Below are positions 16,060-25,470 of a DNA stretch of 36,534 bases, piece by piece. Every line of letters begins with the position of its first letter. Positions within the stretch are counted from its first letter, which is position 1. A program made the position numbers and the translations under genes. The stretch comes from an uncultured Methylococcaceae bacterium (GTDB lineage: Bacteria; Pseudomonadota; Gammaproteobacteria; Methylococcales; Methylomonadaceae). Where the stretch lies: the NCBI GenBank assembly GCA_903928685.1, contig CAIYRS010000020.1, positions 1 through 36,534 of the forward strand, read 5' to 3'. The notes under the pieces were generated by a model that had not been told where the DNA came from, made no database searches, and worked only from the letters and a program-made list of their open reading frames with translations.

Positions 16060-16950
16060 CTATGGCGTGTTAGATTTCAAATATTTTTTTCGTAAGTTCA
16101 GCCATTTATCAGTTAAGCCAACCAAAGCGACTGGTAATAGCGCGTGCGGTATCAGAAACAAGGTAATGTAAAACATTGGCACGGTATAACGGGACATTTT
16201 CATGCCCGCAAAGACGATATGCATTATTGATGTGCCTATCATCGCGTATAACAACACCAATAAAATCACTACGTTCCAAGCAATTTCAGAGACTATCCCA
16301 AAATTTATTGCCGCTAAAGCAACAACCGTAATGCTGGCGAAGGTAAATGCCGAGTGGGTGGTTAACGACAAAAATTCTTGTTTAAAACCACCTGGGTTGT
16401 ACAAATTTGCCTGCCACCAACGACCAAGGAATAAACCAAACAGCAAGCTGGAAACCGTGCCGGCTGAGGCAATGCCTGTCATAAAATGCGATAACACCGC
16501 TATTTGTTGCTGGGCTTCATCAGGCGCCCCCATAGGTATCAGTTGTGTTAGCAGACTTTGCCACATTGCCGCAGATTCTATATTGGCAAGGTACACACCA
16601 ATTACCGCAACAATACCGAGGACAACGGCTATTTCAACCGCCAGCGACAAATGCCGCCCTTCCCGCAAGACGATGCCTATTAACCAAACCGGTAACCAAA
16701 ATACCAAGGCATAAGCCAATGCAAATTGGTAGTTGCCCAACAGCACCAATCCTAATAATGCGGATATGATGCTAGAACACGCCAGTACCCATAAGCCTTC
16801 AAAGGCACCTCGCCTTAAGGTCACTAAAGCGATAGTGGCCGAACTTACAACACTTACCGGGGGCATGACTAATGACACAAGTGCCAAAGTGGCTGCAACT
16901 ATCATGGCTTGGGTTCTGCCACGCATGATGTAAGCCGCTAACCAATTCAT
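16060..16950 (-). CDS. DUF2232 membrane protein
   Basis: This 296-aa protein has about eight hydrophobic segments and little else. It lies between rpsR and rplI, where gammaproteobacteria such as Pseudomonas keep a DUF2232 (YybS-like) membrane protein. The function of the family is unknown. Sequence points: an N-terminal [20 protein letters not shown], a [18 protein letters not shown] segment and a basic C-terminal tail ([11 protein letters not shown]). The gap to rpsR is 24 bp and to rplI 44 bp, so expression with the ribosomal genes is expected. Confidence 0.85.
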   Translation of the reverse strand: MNWLAAYIMRGRTQAMIVAATLALVSLVMPPVSVVSSATIALVTLRRGAFEGLWVLACSSIISALLGLVLLGNYQFALAYALVFWLPVWLIGIVLREGRHLSLAVEIAVVLGIVAVIGVYLANIESAAMWQSLLTQLIPMGAPDEAQQQIAVLSHFMTGIASAGTVSSLLFGLFLGRWWQANLYNPGGFKQEFLSLTTHSAFTFASITVVALAAINFGIVSEIAWNVVILLVLLYAMIGTSIMHIVFAGMKMSRYTVPMFYITLFLIPHALLPVALVGLTDKWLNLRKKYLKSNTP

Positions 16951-16974
16951 ATTGCCCCCTATTGAGTGCTAGTT

Positions 16975-17202
16975 TTATTTATGTGCGTCGCAGAAAGGCA
17001 ACAAAGCAATAAAACGGGCTCTTTTGATAGCAACGCAAAGTTCTCTTTGGTTTTTAGCGCTAGTGCCAGTGATACGGCTAGGAACAATCTTGCCTGTTTC
17101 TGTGATGTAATCGCTCAACAAATCTAAATCTTTATAATCAATTTTAGATCCGCCTTCTGAGCCGACTTTGGATATTTTTTTACGTCTAATGTTACGTGCC
17201 AT
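16975..17202 (-). CDS. rpsR: Ribosomal protein bS18
   Basis: This 75-aa protein contains the S18 signature in [26 protein letters not shown], followed by [19 protein letters not shown]. The N-terminal basic stretch [15 protein letters not shown] is usual. S18 pairs with S6 on the 30S platform. The gene follows rpsF by 32 bp. Confidence 0.98.
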   Translation of the reverse strand: MARNIRRKKISKVGSEGGSKIDYKDLDLLSDYITETGKIVPSRITGTSAKNQRELCVAIKRARFIALLPFCDAHK

Positions 17203-17234
17203 TATTATTCCCTAACAGTGAATTAAGTTAAAAG

Positions 17235-17702
17235 TTACTCGGCGGCGAGGTCTTCAGCATCGAAATCTTCGTCGATGACATCCAGTTCAACGTCGTCTCC
17301 CAAAGCGGCGGCAGCAACTGCGGCTGCAGCTTCTTTTGCGGCGGCTTCTTTGGCTTTTGATTCGGCGACTTTACTTTCTTCTGCAGTGGCGATAGCAATA
17401 GCGGATGGTTCTGTTACTGCTTGTTTTTGCAATAAGGTCATGCTGCGCAAAATGGCATCGTTAAAACGAAAACCGCTTTCCAATTCTTCTAAAGTGGCTT
17501 GATCGCATTCGACGTTCATTAACACATAATGTGCTTTGTGAATTTTTTTAATCGGGTAAGCCAAGTGTCTGCGGCCCCAATCTTCTAAGCGGTGGATATG
17601 GCCTGATGCAGCTTCAATCGTTGCTTTATAACGATCAAGCATTGCAGGCACCTGACCACTTTGGTCTGGGTGTACTAAAAAAACAATTTCATAATGTCTC
17701 AT
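17235..17702 (-). CDS. rpsF: Ribosomal protein bS6 with an Ala/Glu/Asp-rich C-terminal extension
   Basis: The first 100 residues are a standard bS6: [15 protein letters not shown], then [27 protein letters not shown], the S6 signature area. The remaining 55 residues form a low-complexity tail of Ala, Glu, Lys and then Asp/Glu (ending [12 protein letters not shown]). E. coli S6 has a shorter acidic tail that receives extra glutamates from RimK; this one is 20-25 residues longer. S6 binds 16S rRNA together with S18 on the 30S platform. First gene of the operon, with its promoter at 17782-17810. Confidence 0.97.
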   Translation of the reverse strand: MRHYEIVFLVHPDQSGQVPAMLDRYKATIEAASGHIHRLEDWGRRHLAYPIKKIHKAHYVLMNVECDQATLEELESGFRFNDAILRSMTLLQKQAVTEPSAIAIATAEESKVAESKAKEAAAKEAAAAVAAAALGDDVELDVIDEDFDAEDLAAE

Positions 17703-17727
17703 TATTTTTCCTTTCGGTTAAAGCCCT

Positions 17728-17746
17728 CCCTTAACGTCGCTAAGGG
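17728..17746 (-). promoter_or_regulatory. Hairpin in the rpsF leader (possible S6:S18 control element)
   Basis: A CCCTTA/TAAGGG stem with a 7-nt loop occupies 17728-17746. In the minus-strand transcript it is followed by an ACCG segment just before the ribosome site. Many bacteria regulate rpsF through an S6:S18-binding leader with a CCG motif. The match here is partial and is offered as a possibility. Confidence 0.35.
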
Positions 17747-17781
17747 TAAAGCAAGGATGGCGACTGCCAGTTGAACCGCGC

Positions 17782-17810
17782 ATTATAGATTCCTTTTTAG
17801 TTTTTGAAAA
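17782..17810 (-). promoter_or_regulatory. rpsF operon promoter (TTTTCA-17-TATAAT)
   Basis: On the minus strand a consensus -10 TATAAT (17787-17782) is preceded after 17 bp by TTTTCA (17810-17805), four of six matches to the -35. The sequence after the -10 (GCGCGG) is GC-rich, like growth-rate-controlled promoters. The leader to rpsF would be about 70 nt. Confidence 0.6.
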
Positions 17811-17960
17811 GAATCATTTAGTTATGTCCACGGTTATATCGTAATAAAAAGCGTGTATCGCGCATTTCTGATTTTTTGCCGGAATCGCCAGGCAATGAAG
17901 CTTGACAAAATATCTGCATCGTAGAAACTAACAGCGTTTTAACAACTCCAGAGACATTCT

Positions 17961-19214
17961 TTGAACGAAATGCCTATTAGTGTGCTATTTGGCATGCTTA
18001 TCTTAATGCTGATTCTTTCGGCCTTTTTTTCCGGCTCAGAAACGGCACTGATGACGCTAAACCGTTATCGCCTAAAACATCTGGTAAAACTAAAGCACCA
18101 AGGCGCAATCAGAACCCAAAAGCTCTTACAACGCCCAGACCGCCTGATTGGCCTGATCCTACTTTGCAACAACTTCGTTAATACCTTCGCGGCGTCAGTC
18201 ACCACGATTATTGCTATCCGGCTGTTCCCACAAGAAGAATCAAGTATCGCCATTTCCGCAGGCATACTGACAATTGTGATGCTGATTTTTTCAGAAGTTT
18301 CTCCAAAAACTTTAGCGGCAATTAAACCTGAGCAACTGGCTTTTCCATCCGCTTGGATTTACACACCTTTACTTAAGTTATTTTATCCGATTGTCTGGTT
18401 TGTCAATTTATTTGTCAGTCTACTATTGCGGCTTGTTGGTGTTGACGTCAAAAAAAACCACCAAGATACTATTAATAAAGAAGAATTAAAAAGCATCATC
18501 ACCGAAGCAGAAAGCCTTATTCCTGCGCGTTACCAAAAAATGTTGCTGGGCATTCTTGATTTAGAGTCGGCAACTGTAGAAGACATCATGACACCTCGCC
18601 ATGAAATCGTCGGCATTGACCTAGAAGAACCCATAGAAGACATCATTAACCAAATAAAATCCAGCCCGCATACGCGACTGGCTGTCTACAAAAAAAGCGT
18701 AGACCGTATTATTGGCTTTTTACACTTACGCAAGGTGTTGATACAAATCAACAATCCTGACTTTGACAAACAAACCATCATAGGCTTGTTGAGCAAACCC
18801 GTATTTATCCCAGAAAGCACTCCCGTCCACACCCAGATGTTACGGTTTAAAAACGAAAAAATTCGTATTGGTTTGGTTGTTGATGAATATGGCGATGTCC
18901 AAGGACTAGTGACTTTAGACGACTTATTACAAGAAATTGTTGGTGAGCTTATAACGGACGACACCGCTGCCGCTAGGGAACAAAGTGATGGCAGTTATCT
19001 TATCGATGGCAATATTACCATTAGGGAATTAAATAGGATGACGCAGTGGTCTTTGCCTACAGAAGGCCCAAAAACCTTAAACGGCCTCATCATTGAATAC
19101 ATGGAAACCATTCCCGAACCAGGAATTAGTATCAATTTACACGGGCATCCCATAGAAATTATCAAACGCGATAAAAATACCGTGAAGCTGGTAAGATTCT
19201 TGCCGATAAAATAA
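17961..19214 (+). CDS. corB: CorB-like CNNM/CBS-domain membrane protein (HlyC/CorC family)
   Basis: This protein of about 417 aa opens with a CNNM transmembrane domain (about 1-180). It holds SGSETALMTLNRYRLKHL and LLCNNFVNTFAAS, both matching the E. coli YfjD/CorB type. Two CBS domains follow (about 205-330; MTPRHEIVGID and VVDEYGDVQGLVTLDDLLQEIVGEL). The C-terminal CorC_HlyC module (about 345-415) contains DGSYLIDGNITIRELN. CNNM proteins are linked to Mg2+ export or homeostasis; the CBS pair may sense ATP-Mg. The frame starts at TTG 17961 (GAGA six bases upstream); ATG 17970 is an alternative. It is divergent from the rpsF operon. Confidence 0.92.
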   Translation: MNEMPISVLFGMLILMLILSAFFSGSETALMTLNRYRLKHLVKLKHQGAIRTQKLLQRPDRLIGLILLCNNFVNTFAASVTTIIAIRLFPQEESSIAISAGILTIVMLIFSEVSPKTLAAIKPEQLAFPSAWIYTPLLKLFYPIVWFVNLFVSLLLRLVGVDVKKNHQDTINKEELKSIITEAESLIPARYQKMLLGILDLESATVEDIMTPRHEIVGIDLEEPIEDIINQIKSSPHTRLAVYKKSVDRIIGFLHLRKVLIQINNPDFDKQTIIGLLSKPVFIPESTPVHTQMLRFKNEKIRIGLVVDEYGDVQGLVTLDDLLQEIVGELITDDTAAAREQSDGSYLIDGNITIRELNRMTQWSLPTEGPKTLNGLIIEYMETIPEPGISINLHGHPIEIIKRDKNTVKLVRFLPIK

Positions 19215-19310
19215 GCTTTACCGTTAGAATGCAAGCTATACTTTACAAGCTGTTAATTATTTGATAAATAACAGCCATCCCTTTATGTTTTTCAAGTTGG
19301 CGTATACGTT

Positions 19311-19946
19311 ATGGCGAAGCTCACTGTCTATTTTAAATATAAAGCTATTGATTCCTACTTGTTTGAAAACAAAGTGGTTCATATCGGTCGCGACGAAACC
19401 AATGACATAAAAATAGACAGCTTGGCTGTCGCGCCTGCACATGCAGTTATAGTCATTAAAGATAAATGCCTGATAAAACAGCTAAATGACGACTACCCGC
19501 TGATTATCAACGGACAAAAAACCAAAGAAAGCCTATTAAACAATAGCGACACTATCACCATCGGCAAACACGATATTGTTTTCAATGACGCAGACCCATC
19601 GATAAATGAAATCGAAGACACATTGGATTTCAAAGACAACACGCCTGTTGCAAGCGCAATCGACGAACATCATGATGAGCAAATTCCTGCCGCAAGCCTA
19701 CAAGTAATGAATGGCGACAATATCGGCAAGGTAGTTTCACTAAAAAGGGCTATGACGCGCCTAGGAAACATAGGCAATGGCATCTTAGTCATCACCAAAA
19801 GAAAAGATGGCTACTTTGTTTCTGCGTTAGAAAACAACGGCACTTTGCTTATCAACAACAATCCTCTGAATGAAAGCTACCTTAAGCTTCAGCAAAATGA
19901 CGTTTTAAGCATCAACAGCACTGCATTACAGTTTTTCCTGCACTAA
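19311..19946 (+). CDS. Two-FHA-domain protein with degenerate phosphothreonine site
   Basis: This 211-aa cytosolic protein contains two FHA-like beta-sandwich repeats. The first (about 18-90) keeps GRDETNDIKID (26-36), a following AH and an NG turn. It lacks the Ser of the usual GR...S-x-x-H core, reading VAPAHAVI instead. The second (about 122-210) reads RLGNIGNGILVI and has neither the GR nor the S-x-x-H, so it is unlikely to bind phosphothreonine. FHA domains otherwise recognise pThr peptides in signalling. It lies 96 bp after the CorB-like gene on the same strand and may be cotranscribed; no kinase or phosphatase is nearby. The partner is unknown. Confidence 0.75.
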   Translation: MAKLTVYFKYKAIDSYLFENKVVHIGRDETNDIKIDSLAVAPAHAVIVIKDKCLIKQLNDDYPLIINGQKTKESLLNNSDTITIGKHDIVFNDADPSINEIEDTLDFKDNTPVASAIDEHHDEQIPAASLQVMNGDNIGKVVSLKRAMTRLGNIGNGILVITKRKDGYFVSALENNGTLLINNNPLNESYLKLQQNDVLSINSTALQFFLH

Positions 19947-19993
19947 TACTAATAGCCTGCTATTTAGCTTATAACTTCAACTTCAAAGCCATA

Positions 19994-20029
19994 AAAAAAG
20001 CCCCGTACACAATGTAACGGGGCTTTTTT
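19994..20029. terminator. Bidirectional terminator between the FHA gene and cysN
   Basis: An A-tract, AAGCCCCGT, a 10-nt loop, ACGGGGCTT and a T-tract form a strong GC-rich hairpin flanked by A and T runs on both sides. It works for the plus-strand FHA gene and the minus-strand cysN, whose ends converge here. Confidence 0.9.
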
Positions 20030-20054
20030 ATTTTAAGCGAACTAAGCGTTTAAA

Positions 20055-21674
20055 TTAAAAGATCACTTTACTTTCTTTTAATACCGCATAAATATCATCC
20101 AATGACAGCTTGGCGGCATCAATACTAATATCCGCGTCCGCATAATCGACACACAAACAAATCAAACCTGCATTTTTAATCCCCGCAATTAAATTAGCAT
20201 CCGCTAATTCCAATACAGTGGTTGCATGACCATTATCAAACAGTTTTCTTTCCAACTGATAAGCAACATCTAGGCTGCCTACGCCAGTCAAAGCAACTGA
20301 TGTGGCTTTTTGGCTAAAGCGGGCGGCGCGCTCTTCTGCACTCACAGGGCTTAGCGCATCTTCATCGCCCACACCCAGAATCATACCTGCGCCGACAGTG
20401 CTGTTGCTTAAGCGGTCAATGATAATGAAAGAACCAGTGCCGTGGCTGGTTTTGTAAGGGTCAAACACCACAGGTGCGGAAACAGATACTGTACAGCAAC
20501 CGATTTCGTTCAATTGCAGCTCGGTGGCATCGTGGTGCTCCATGGTGTTGACATCAATCCGGTGATGGATCAACGACACGGTGCCTGGCACACTACGGGT
20601 CGCCAACTTGATGATGTACTGGCGGCCTGGTGTTAAGGCTTTTTCAGTCATCCAAACAATGTGCGCTTTAAATTTGTCGGCGATGATTGGCTCAATGGCT
20701 TGTTCACCGACGATGACGTCGCCACGGCTAATGTCGATTTCATCTTCCAAGGTCAGCGTGACTGCCATAGGAGCAAAGGCTTCTTCTAACTCGCCATCAA
20801 ATGTGACGATGGATTTGATTTTGCTGGATTTGCCCGATGGCAAGGTAGTAATCAAATCGCCTTTTTTGAAGATACCGGAAGCCACCGTGCCGCAGAAACC
20901 ACGGAAGTCGAGGTTAGGGCGGTTGACGTATTGCACAGGGAAACGCGCGTTGGTGAAGTTGCGGTCATGCGCAATCACAACGGTGTTCAAGGTTTCCATC
21001 AACGGTGCGCCAGTAAACCAAGGCATGTTTTCACTAGGATTAACCACGTTGTCGCCGTCGAGTGCTGACATCGGGATGAAGACGATGTCTTGCAAATCCA
21101 GGTTTTCAACAAATTTCAGGTAATCGGCTTTGATTTTGTTAAACACTTCTTCGCTGTAATCAACGATGTCCATTTTGTTAACAGCAACGATGACGTGTTT
21201 AAGACCCAATAACGAAGCGATAAAGCTATGGCGTTTGGTTTGGGTTTGTACACCGTAACGGGCGTCAATTAAGATGATCGCCAAGTCGCAAGTAGACGCG
21301 CCTGTCGCCATGTTGCGGGTGTACTGTTCGTGACCTGGGGTGTCAGCGATGATGAATTTGCGGGTAGAGGTGGAGAAATAACGGTAGGCAACGTCGATGG
21401 TGATGCCTTGTTCGCGTTCGGCTTGCAGGCCGTCAACCAATAGCGCCAAGTCAATTTTGCCCGCGCCAGTGGTGCCGGATTTGACGCTGTCGGCTTGTAC
21501 GGCTGCCAATTGGTCTTCGTAAATCATTTTAGAATCGTGCAACAAACGACCAATTAAGGTGGATTTGCCGTCGTCAACGTTGCCGCAGGTTAAAAAGCGC
21601 AGCATTTCTTTGCGTTCGTGTTGCGCCAAGTAGGCGTTAATATCGGTACTGATAAGATCGGATTGGTGGGACAT
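20055..21674 (-). CDS. cysN: Sulfate adenylyltransferase GTPase subunit CysN with a pseudo-APS-kinase tail
   Basis: Counting from GTG 21680, residues 25-445 form a complete Cys[10 protein letters not shown] (33-41), DTPGH (113-117), NKMD (168-171) and the EF-Tu-like barrels. CysN hydrolyses GTP to drive CysD's synthesis of adenosine 5'-phosphosulfate. E. coli CysN is 475 aa, and this protein is about 65 aa longer. Residues 456-541 resemble an APS kinase (CysC) as in CysNC fusions: [29 protein letters not shown] aligns with its start, but the P-loop GxxGxGKS is replaced by GVGSLDVA. The middle of the kinase is missing, and [12 protein letters not shown] corresponds to a later part. The tail should not bind ATP. 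ATG 21674, five bases after GAGAG, is the preferred start. Confidence 0.93.
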   Translation of the reverse strand: MSHQSDLISTDINAYLAQHERKEMLRFLTCGNVDDGKSTLIGRLLHDSKMIYEDQLAAVQADSVKSGTTGAGKIDLALLVDGLQAEREQGITIDVAYRYFSTSTRKFIIADTPGHEQYTRNMATGASTCDLAIILIDARYGVQTQTKRHSFIASLLGLKHVIVAVNKMDIVDYSEEVFNKIKADYLKFVENLDLQDIVFIPMSALDGDNVVNPSENMPWFTGAPLMETLNTVVIAHDRNFTNARFPVQYVNRPNLDFRGFCGTVASGIFKKGDLITTLPSGKSSKIKSIVTFDGELEEAFAPMAVTLTLEDEIDISRGDVIVGEQAIEPIIADKFKAHIVWMTEKALTPGRQYIIKLATRSVPGTVSLIHHRIDVNTMEHHDATELQLNEIGCCTVSVSAPVVFDPYKTSHGTGSFIIIDRLSNSTVGAGMILGVGDEDALSPVSAEERAARFSQKATSVALTGVGSLDVAYQLERKLFDNGHATTVLELADANLIAGIKNAGLICLCVDYADADISIDAAKLSLDDIYAVLKESKVIF

Positions 21675-21728
21675 AGTCACTCTCTGAATGCTGAAATTTG
21701 GAGACGTTAAACAGGTTTATGGGATAGG

Positions 21729-22637
21729 CTAGAAATAACCTTCACGTTTTTTCTGTTCCATAGACCCGGCCTGGTCATGGTCGATCAAACGGCCTTGACG
21801 TTCGGAGGTCGTGGTCAACAGCATTTCCTGGATAATTTCCGGCAACGTGGTGGCAGTGGATTCCACCGCGCCAGTTAATGGGTAGCAACCTAAAGTGCGG
21901 AAACGCACCATTTTCATTTCAACTTTATCGTCTGGGCCAATCGGCATACGCTCGTCATCAACCATGATTAACATGCCGTCTTTTTCCACCACAGGACGTT
22001 CTTTGGCGAAATATAATGGCACTAAAGGGATGTTTTCCAAGTGGATGTATTGCCAGATGTCTAATTCAGTCCAGTTAGACAGCGGGAAAACTCGGATGCT
22101 TTCGCCTTTATCGGTTTTGCCGTTGTAGGTGTTCCACAATTCTGGGCGTTGGTTTTTTGGATCCCAACGATGGTTTTTGTCGCGGAATGAATACACGCGT
22201 TCTTTAGCGCGGGATTTTTCTTCGTCACGGCGCGCGCCACCAAAAGCGGCGTCGAACTGATATTTGTTCAGGGCTTGTTTTAAGCCGTCAGTTTTCATCA
22301 CGTCGGTGTGTTTTTTACTGCCGTGGGTGAACGGGCCAATGCCTTGTTCAACACCGTCTTGATTGATGTGAACGATCAAGTCCCAACCCAATTCCTTAAC
22401 GTAGGTATCCCTAAATTCAATCATTTGCTTGAATTTCCAAGTGGTGTCCACGTGCAACAAAGGAAATGGAGGCTTGCCTGGAAAAAAAGCTTTTCTGGTC
22501 AGGTGTAACATGACGGCAGAGTCTTTACCGATAGAGTACAACATCACAGGACGTTCAAATTCAGCGGCGACTTCACGAATAATATGAATACTTTCAGCTT
22601 CGAGCTGTTTTAGATGGGTCAGTTTATAGTCAGTCAT
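21729..22637 (-). CDS. cysD: Sulfate adenylyltransferase subunit CysD
   Basis: This protein of about 302 aa belongs to the PP-loop ATP pyrophosphatase/PAPS reductase family. It has the PP motif [12 protein letters not shown] (about 36-47), [17 protein letters not shown], and the C-terminal [25 protein letters not shown] typical of CysD. With CysN it forms ATP sulfurylase, making APS from ATP and sulfate for assimilation. The start is ATG 22637; an upstream TTG two codons earlier is less likely. cysD and cysN are 54 bp apart. No cysC or cysH lies nearby, so APS must be handled by enzymes encoded elsewhere. Confidence 0.97.
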   Translation of the reverse strand: MTDYKLTHLKQLEAESIHIIREVAAEFERPVMLYSIGKDSAVMLHLTRKAFFPGKPPFPLLHVDTTWKFKQMIEFRDTYVKELGWDLIVHINQDGVEQGIGPFTHGSKKHTDVMKTDGLKQALNKYQFDAAFGGARRDEEKSRAKERVYSFRDKNHRWDPKNQRPELWNTYNGKTDKGESIRVFPLSNWTELDIWQYIHLENIPLVPLYFAKERPVVEKDGMLIMVDDERMPIGPDDKVEMKMVRFRTLGCYPLTGAVESTATTLPEIIQEMLLTTTSERQGRLIDHDQAGSMEQKKREGYF

Positions 22638-22694
22638 TAACAAGTCCGGATAGAGTTGATATGGGGTGGGAAGTTAAGCTTGGCAAGAATTGTA

Positions 22695-22715
22695 TGTCAA
22701 ATTCAAGATTTGACA
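22695..22715 (-). promoter_or_regulatory. Palindrome TGTCAAAT-5-ATTTGACA upstream of cysD
   Basis: Two perfect 8-bp arms separated by TCAAG lie 58 bp upstream of the cysD start. On the minus strand the inner arm gives TTGACA, so the palindrome overlaps a possible -35. It could be a regulator site for sulfur control. No clear -10 was found, so promoter assignment is tentative. Confidence 0.4.
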
Positions 22716-22742
22716 ACCCATTCATTGCCAATCGTGATGGGG

Positions 22743-24095
22743 TTAACGAAGTGCTTGTTGCAGTTTTTGATAAATACCGCCAAAACTGCCATTGCTCATT
22801 AAAACCAAATGATCGCCTGTACGGGCAATAGCTTTAATGTAGGCGATAATATCATCGAGGGTGGGATAAATTTCAATATTTGCCGCATAATTTTGTAATT
22901 CCGCCAAATCCCAACCCAAAGCAGGTGGCTGGTAAATGATCGCCACATCCGCTTGCGCCAAGGATTTTGCTAGTGTTTCGGTATGCACACCGAGGCGCAT
23001 CGTATTTGATCGCGGCTCAACAATAGCAATAATCCGCTGATCGCCAACTTGCTTACGCAAGCCATCCAGCGTGGTTTGTATTGCCGTCGGGTGATGGGCA
23101 AAATCATCGTAAATGGTGATGCCATTAATTTCAGCAATCACTTCCATGCGTCGCTTAACGTTTTTAAAGCGATTAAGCGCCGCTATCGCATCAGCGGCAA
23201 AAACCCCGACATGATGTGCAGCGCTAATTGCCGATAAGGCATTGTAAACATTATGGCAACCCGTTAGCGACCAATCCACCACACCCTGCTTTTCACCATT
23301 AAAACTTACCGCAAATTGGCTGCCATCGGCCTTTAGTAGCTCGGCATCCCAATCGGTATCGCCGTGTATAGCGGTATGTTGCACGGGCGTCCAACAGCCC
23401 ATTGCCAAAACATCATTGATGTTACTTTCACTTTTAGGGCTAATAATTAAGCCTTGGCTGGGGATGGTTCTGACTAGGTGATGAAATTGTTTTTTAATCG
23501 CGTCCAAATCTGGAAATATATCAGCATGATCGTATTCCAAATTATTCAAGATAGCCGTTCGCGGACGATAATGTACGAATTTGGAACGCTTATCGAAAAA
23601 CGCCGAATCATACTCATCCGCCTCGATAACAAAAAAATCCGACTCACCTAAACGTGCAGAAATGCCAAAATTTAACGGAATACCGCCAATCAAAAACCCT
23701 GGATTAAATCCTTGATGCTCCAATATCCACGCCAGCATACTGGTCGTCGTGGTCTTGCCATGCGTACCTGCAACCGCCAAAACCCATTTATTGTGCAACA
23801 CTTGCTCCGCCAGCCACTGCGGCCCAGAAACATAGCGCAAGCCCTTATTCAGCACCGCCTCAACTTCAGGATTACCTCGGGACATGGCATTGCCGATAAT
23901 CACCACATCCGGATTGGTATCGACATTTTCAGCGCGATAGCCGCTCATCAGACGAATACCTTGCTCTTCCAGCTGCGTACTCATCGGCGGATAGACATTT
24001 TCGTCAGACCCAGTGACCTCAAACCCCAGCTGTCTGGCGATCAAAGCCAGCCCGCCCATAAATGTACCGCAAATGCCTAAAATATGAATATGCAC
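22743..24095 (-). CDS. mpl: UDP-N-acetylmuramate:L-Ala-gamma-D-Glu-meso-DAP ligase Mpl
   Basis: This Mur-ligase family protein (about 450 aa) begins VHIHILGICGTFMGGLALIARQLG, almost as E. coli Mpl, and has the ATP-binding GTHGKTTT (110-117 from the GTG). The Mur-ligase middle domain holds IEADEYDSAFFDKRSKF, and the C-terminal domain includes YDDFAHHPTAI. Mpl reattaches the tripeptide recovered from cell-wall turnover to UDP-MurNAc in the cytoplasm. I place the start at GTG 24095, with AGGA eight bases upstream; the frame opens at a TTG at 24116. The length agrees with E. coli Mpl (457 aa). Confidence 0.95.
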   Translation of the reverse strand: MHIHILGICGTFMGGLALIARQLGFEVTGSDENVYPPMSTQLEEQGIRLMSGYRAENVDTNPDVVIIGNAMSRGNPEVEAVLNKGLRYVSGPQWLAEQVLHNKWVLAVAGTHGKTTTTSMLAWILEHQGFNPGFLIGGIPLNFGISARLGESDFFVIEADEYDSAFFDKRSKFVHYRPRTAILNNLEYDHADIFPDLDAIKKQFHHLVRTIPSQGLIISPKSESNINDVLAMGCWTPVQHTAIHGDTDWDAELLKADGSQFAVSFNGEKQGVVDWSLTGCHNVYNALSAISAAHHVGVFAADAIAALNRFKNVKRRMEVIAEINGITIYDDFAHHPTAIQTTLDGLRKQVGDQRIIAIVEPRSNTMRLGVHTETLAKSLAQADVAIIYQPPALGWDLAELQNYAANIEIYPTLDDIIAYIKAIARTGDHLVLMSNGSFGGIYQKLQQALR

Positions 24096-24198
24096 TGTTT
24101 GTCCTGTCACTACCAAAAGTTAGATAAAATAGAAGCTTGCGTTTAACGACAAGTTACGCTGAAATAATTGGTCAAACCTAAGCCCATATCATCCAATA

Positions 24199-24576
24199 AT
24201 GAACGAAAAAAATAAAATCATCGTTGCCGCAACGCCTTATTTCCTCGCCGAACAATCTGCGCCAGAAAATGACCGTTACGTATTTGCCTACACCATCAGC
24301 ATCAGCAACGCAGGCGAAGTCCCCGCCAAATTATTAAGCAGACAGTGGCTGATTACCGATGCCAACGGTAAAATCCAAGAAGTGCGCGGCGAAGGCGTGA
24401 TTGGCGAACAGCCTTACCTACGTCCCGGCGAAACCTTCACCTACACCAGCGGCGCGATGATAGAAACCGCTGTCGGCACCATGGAAGGCATTTATACCAT
24501 GCGCTCCGATGACGGCAATAATTTTGATGCCCAAATCCCCCGCTTCACCTTATCTATCCCAAGGACGCTTCATTAA
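24199..24576 (+). CDS. apaG: ApaG/CO2+ and Mg2+ efflux-associated family protein
   Basis: This 125-aa single-domain protein has the ApaG fold. RYVFAYTISISNAGEVPAKLLSRQWLITDANGK and EVRGEGVIGEQPYLRPGETFTYTSG are the conserved beta-sandwich features. Its exact biochemical role is unresolved; in enterobacteria it sits in an operon with apaH, as here. The stop at 24574-24576 touches the apaH ATG at 24577, which suggests translational coupling. Confidence 0.96.
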   Translation: MNEKNKIIVAATPYFLAEQSAPENDRYVFAYTISISNAGEVPAKLLSRQWLITDANGKIQEVRGEGVIGEQPYLRPGETFTYTSGAMIETAVGTMEGIYTMRSDDGNNFDAQIPRFTLSIPRTLH

Positions 24577-25470
24577 ATGGCAATCTACGCAATTGGCGAC
24601 GTACAAGGTTGTTACGACGACCTATTACGGTTACTGGAACACATTCAGTTTAATGAAACCAACGACCAATTGTGGTTTGCTGGCGATTTGGTCAACCGTG
24701 GACCAAAATCCCTAGAGACCTTACGTTTTGTAAAAAATCTTGGCGATGCGGCAATCACCGTACTCGGCAACCACGACATGCACTTACTCGCGGCCTCTTG
24801 CACCCAAAAAATCGCCCAGAAAAAAGACGCCCTCACCCAAGTACTCGAAGCGCCCGATTGTGAAGAACTGATTGACTGGCTACGCTTCCGCCCATTATTC
24901 CATCACAACGCCGATTTTTGCCTGCTACACGCCGGACTGCCGCCGCAATGGGACTTCAAAAAGACCAAAAAAATGGCAGCGTTGGTGGAACAAACCTTAA
25001 GAAGCCCGGATTATCCCGTCTTCCTCAAACAAATGTACGGCAACAAACCCAACATCTGGTCATCCGACTTAAAAGGCACTCCCAGACTACGGTTTATCGT
25101 CAACTGCTTCACCCGTATGCGCTACTGCGACATTAACGGCAAACTTGACTTCACCAACAGCGGCCCCCTAGGCTCACAACCCAAAGGCCTGATCCCCTGG
25201 TTTGAACTACCCAACCGCAAAAGCGCGGATTTACGGATTATTTGCGGACATTGGTCAACGCTGGGCTATTACCAAGCCAACAACTGCTACGCCATCGACA
25301 CTGGCTGCTTATGGGGCGGGCAACTGACCGCCATAAAACTCGGCGACCCTGTAGAGCGGTACAGCATTGATTGCCTTGGCGAAAAAAAGCCAAGTAAATC
25401 CTATACCATCAACGAAACGCTTGCCGCAAAGCCGGACAACGCATCTGAGCAGCTATTGCCTGCCGCGTAA
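24577..25470 (+). CDS. apaH: Symmetrical Ap4A hydrolase ApaH
   Basis: This 297-aa enzyme has the metallophosphatase motifs GDVQG (7-11), GDLVNRG (36-42) and GNHD (64-67). Later it has HAGLPPQW and GHWSTLGY, as in ApaH. It splits diadenosine tetraphosphate into two ADP and also removes Np4N caps from RNA. The last 25 residues (KPSKSYTINETLAAK... PAA) are an unconserved tail. It lies directly after apaG. Downstream is a 568-bp AT-rich region without a recognised terminator. Confidence 0.96.
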   Translation: MAIYAIGDVQGCYDDLLRLLEHIQFNETNDQLWFAGDLVNRGPKSLETLRFVKNLGDAAITVLGNHDMHLLAASCTQKIAQKKDALTQVLEAPDCEELIDWLRFRPLFHHNADFCLLHAGLPPQWDFKKTKKMAALVEQTLRSPDYPVFLKQMYGNKPNIWSSDLKGTPRLRFIVNCFTRMRYCDINGKLDFTNSGPLGSQPKGLIPWFELPNRKSADLRIICGHWSTLGYYQANNCYAIDTGCLWGGQLTAIKLGDPVERYSIDCLGEKKPSKSYTINETLAAKPDNASEQLLPAA

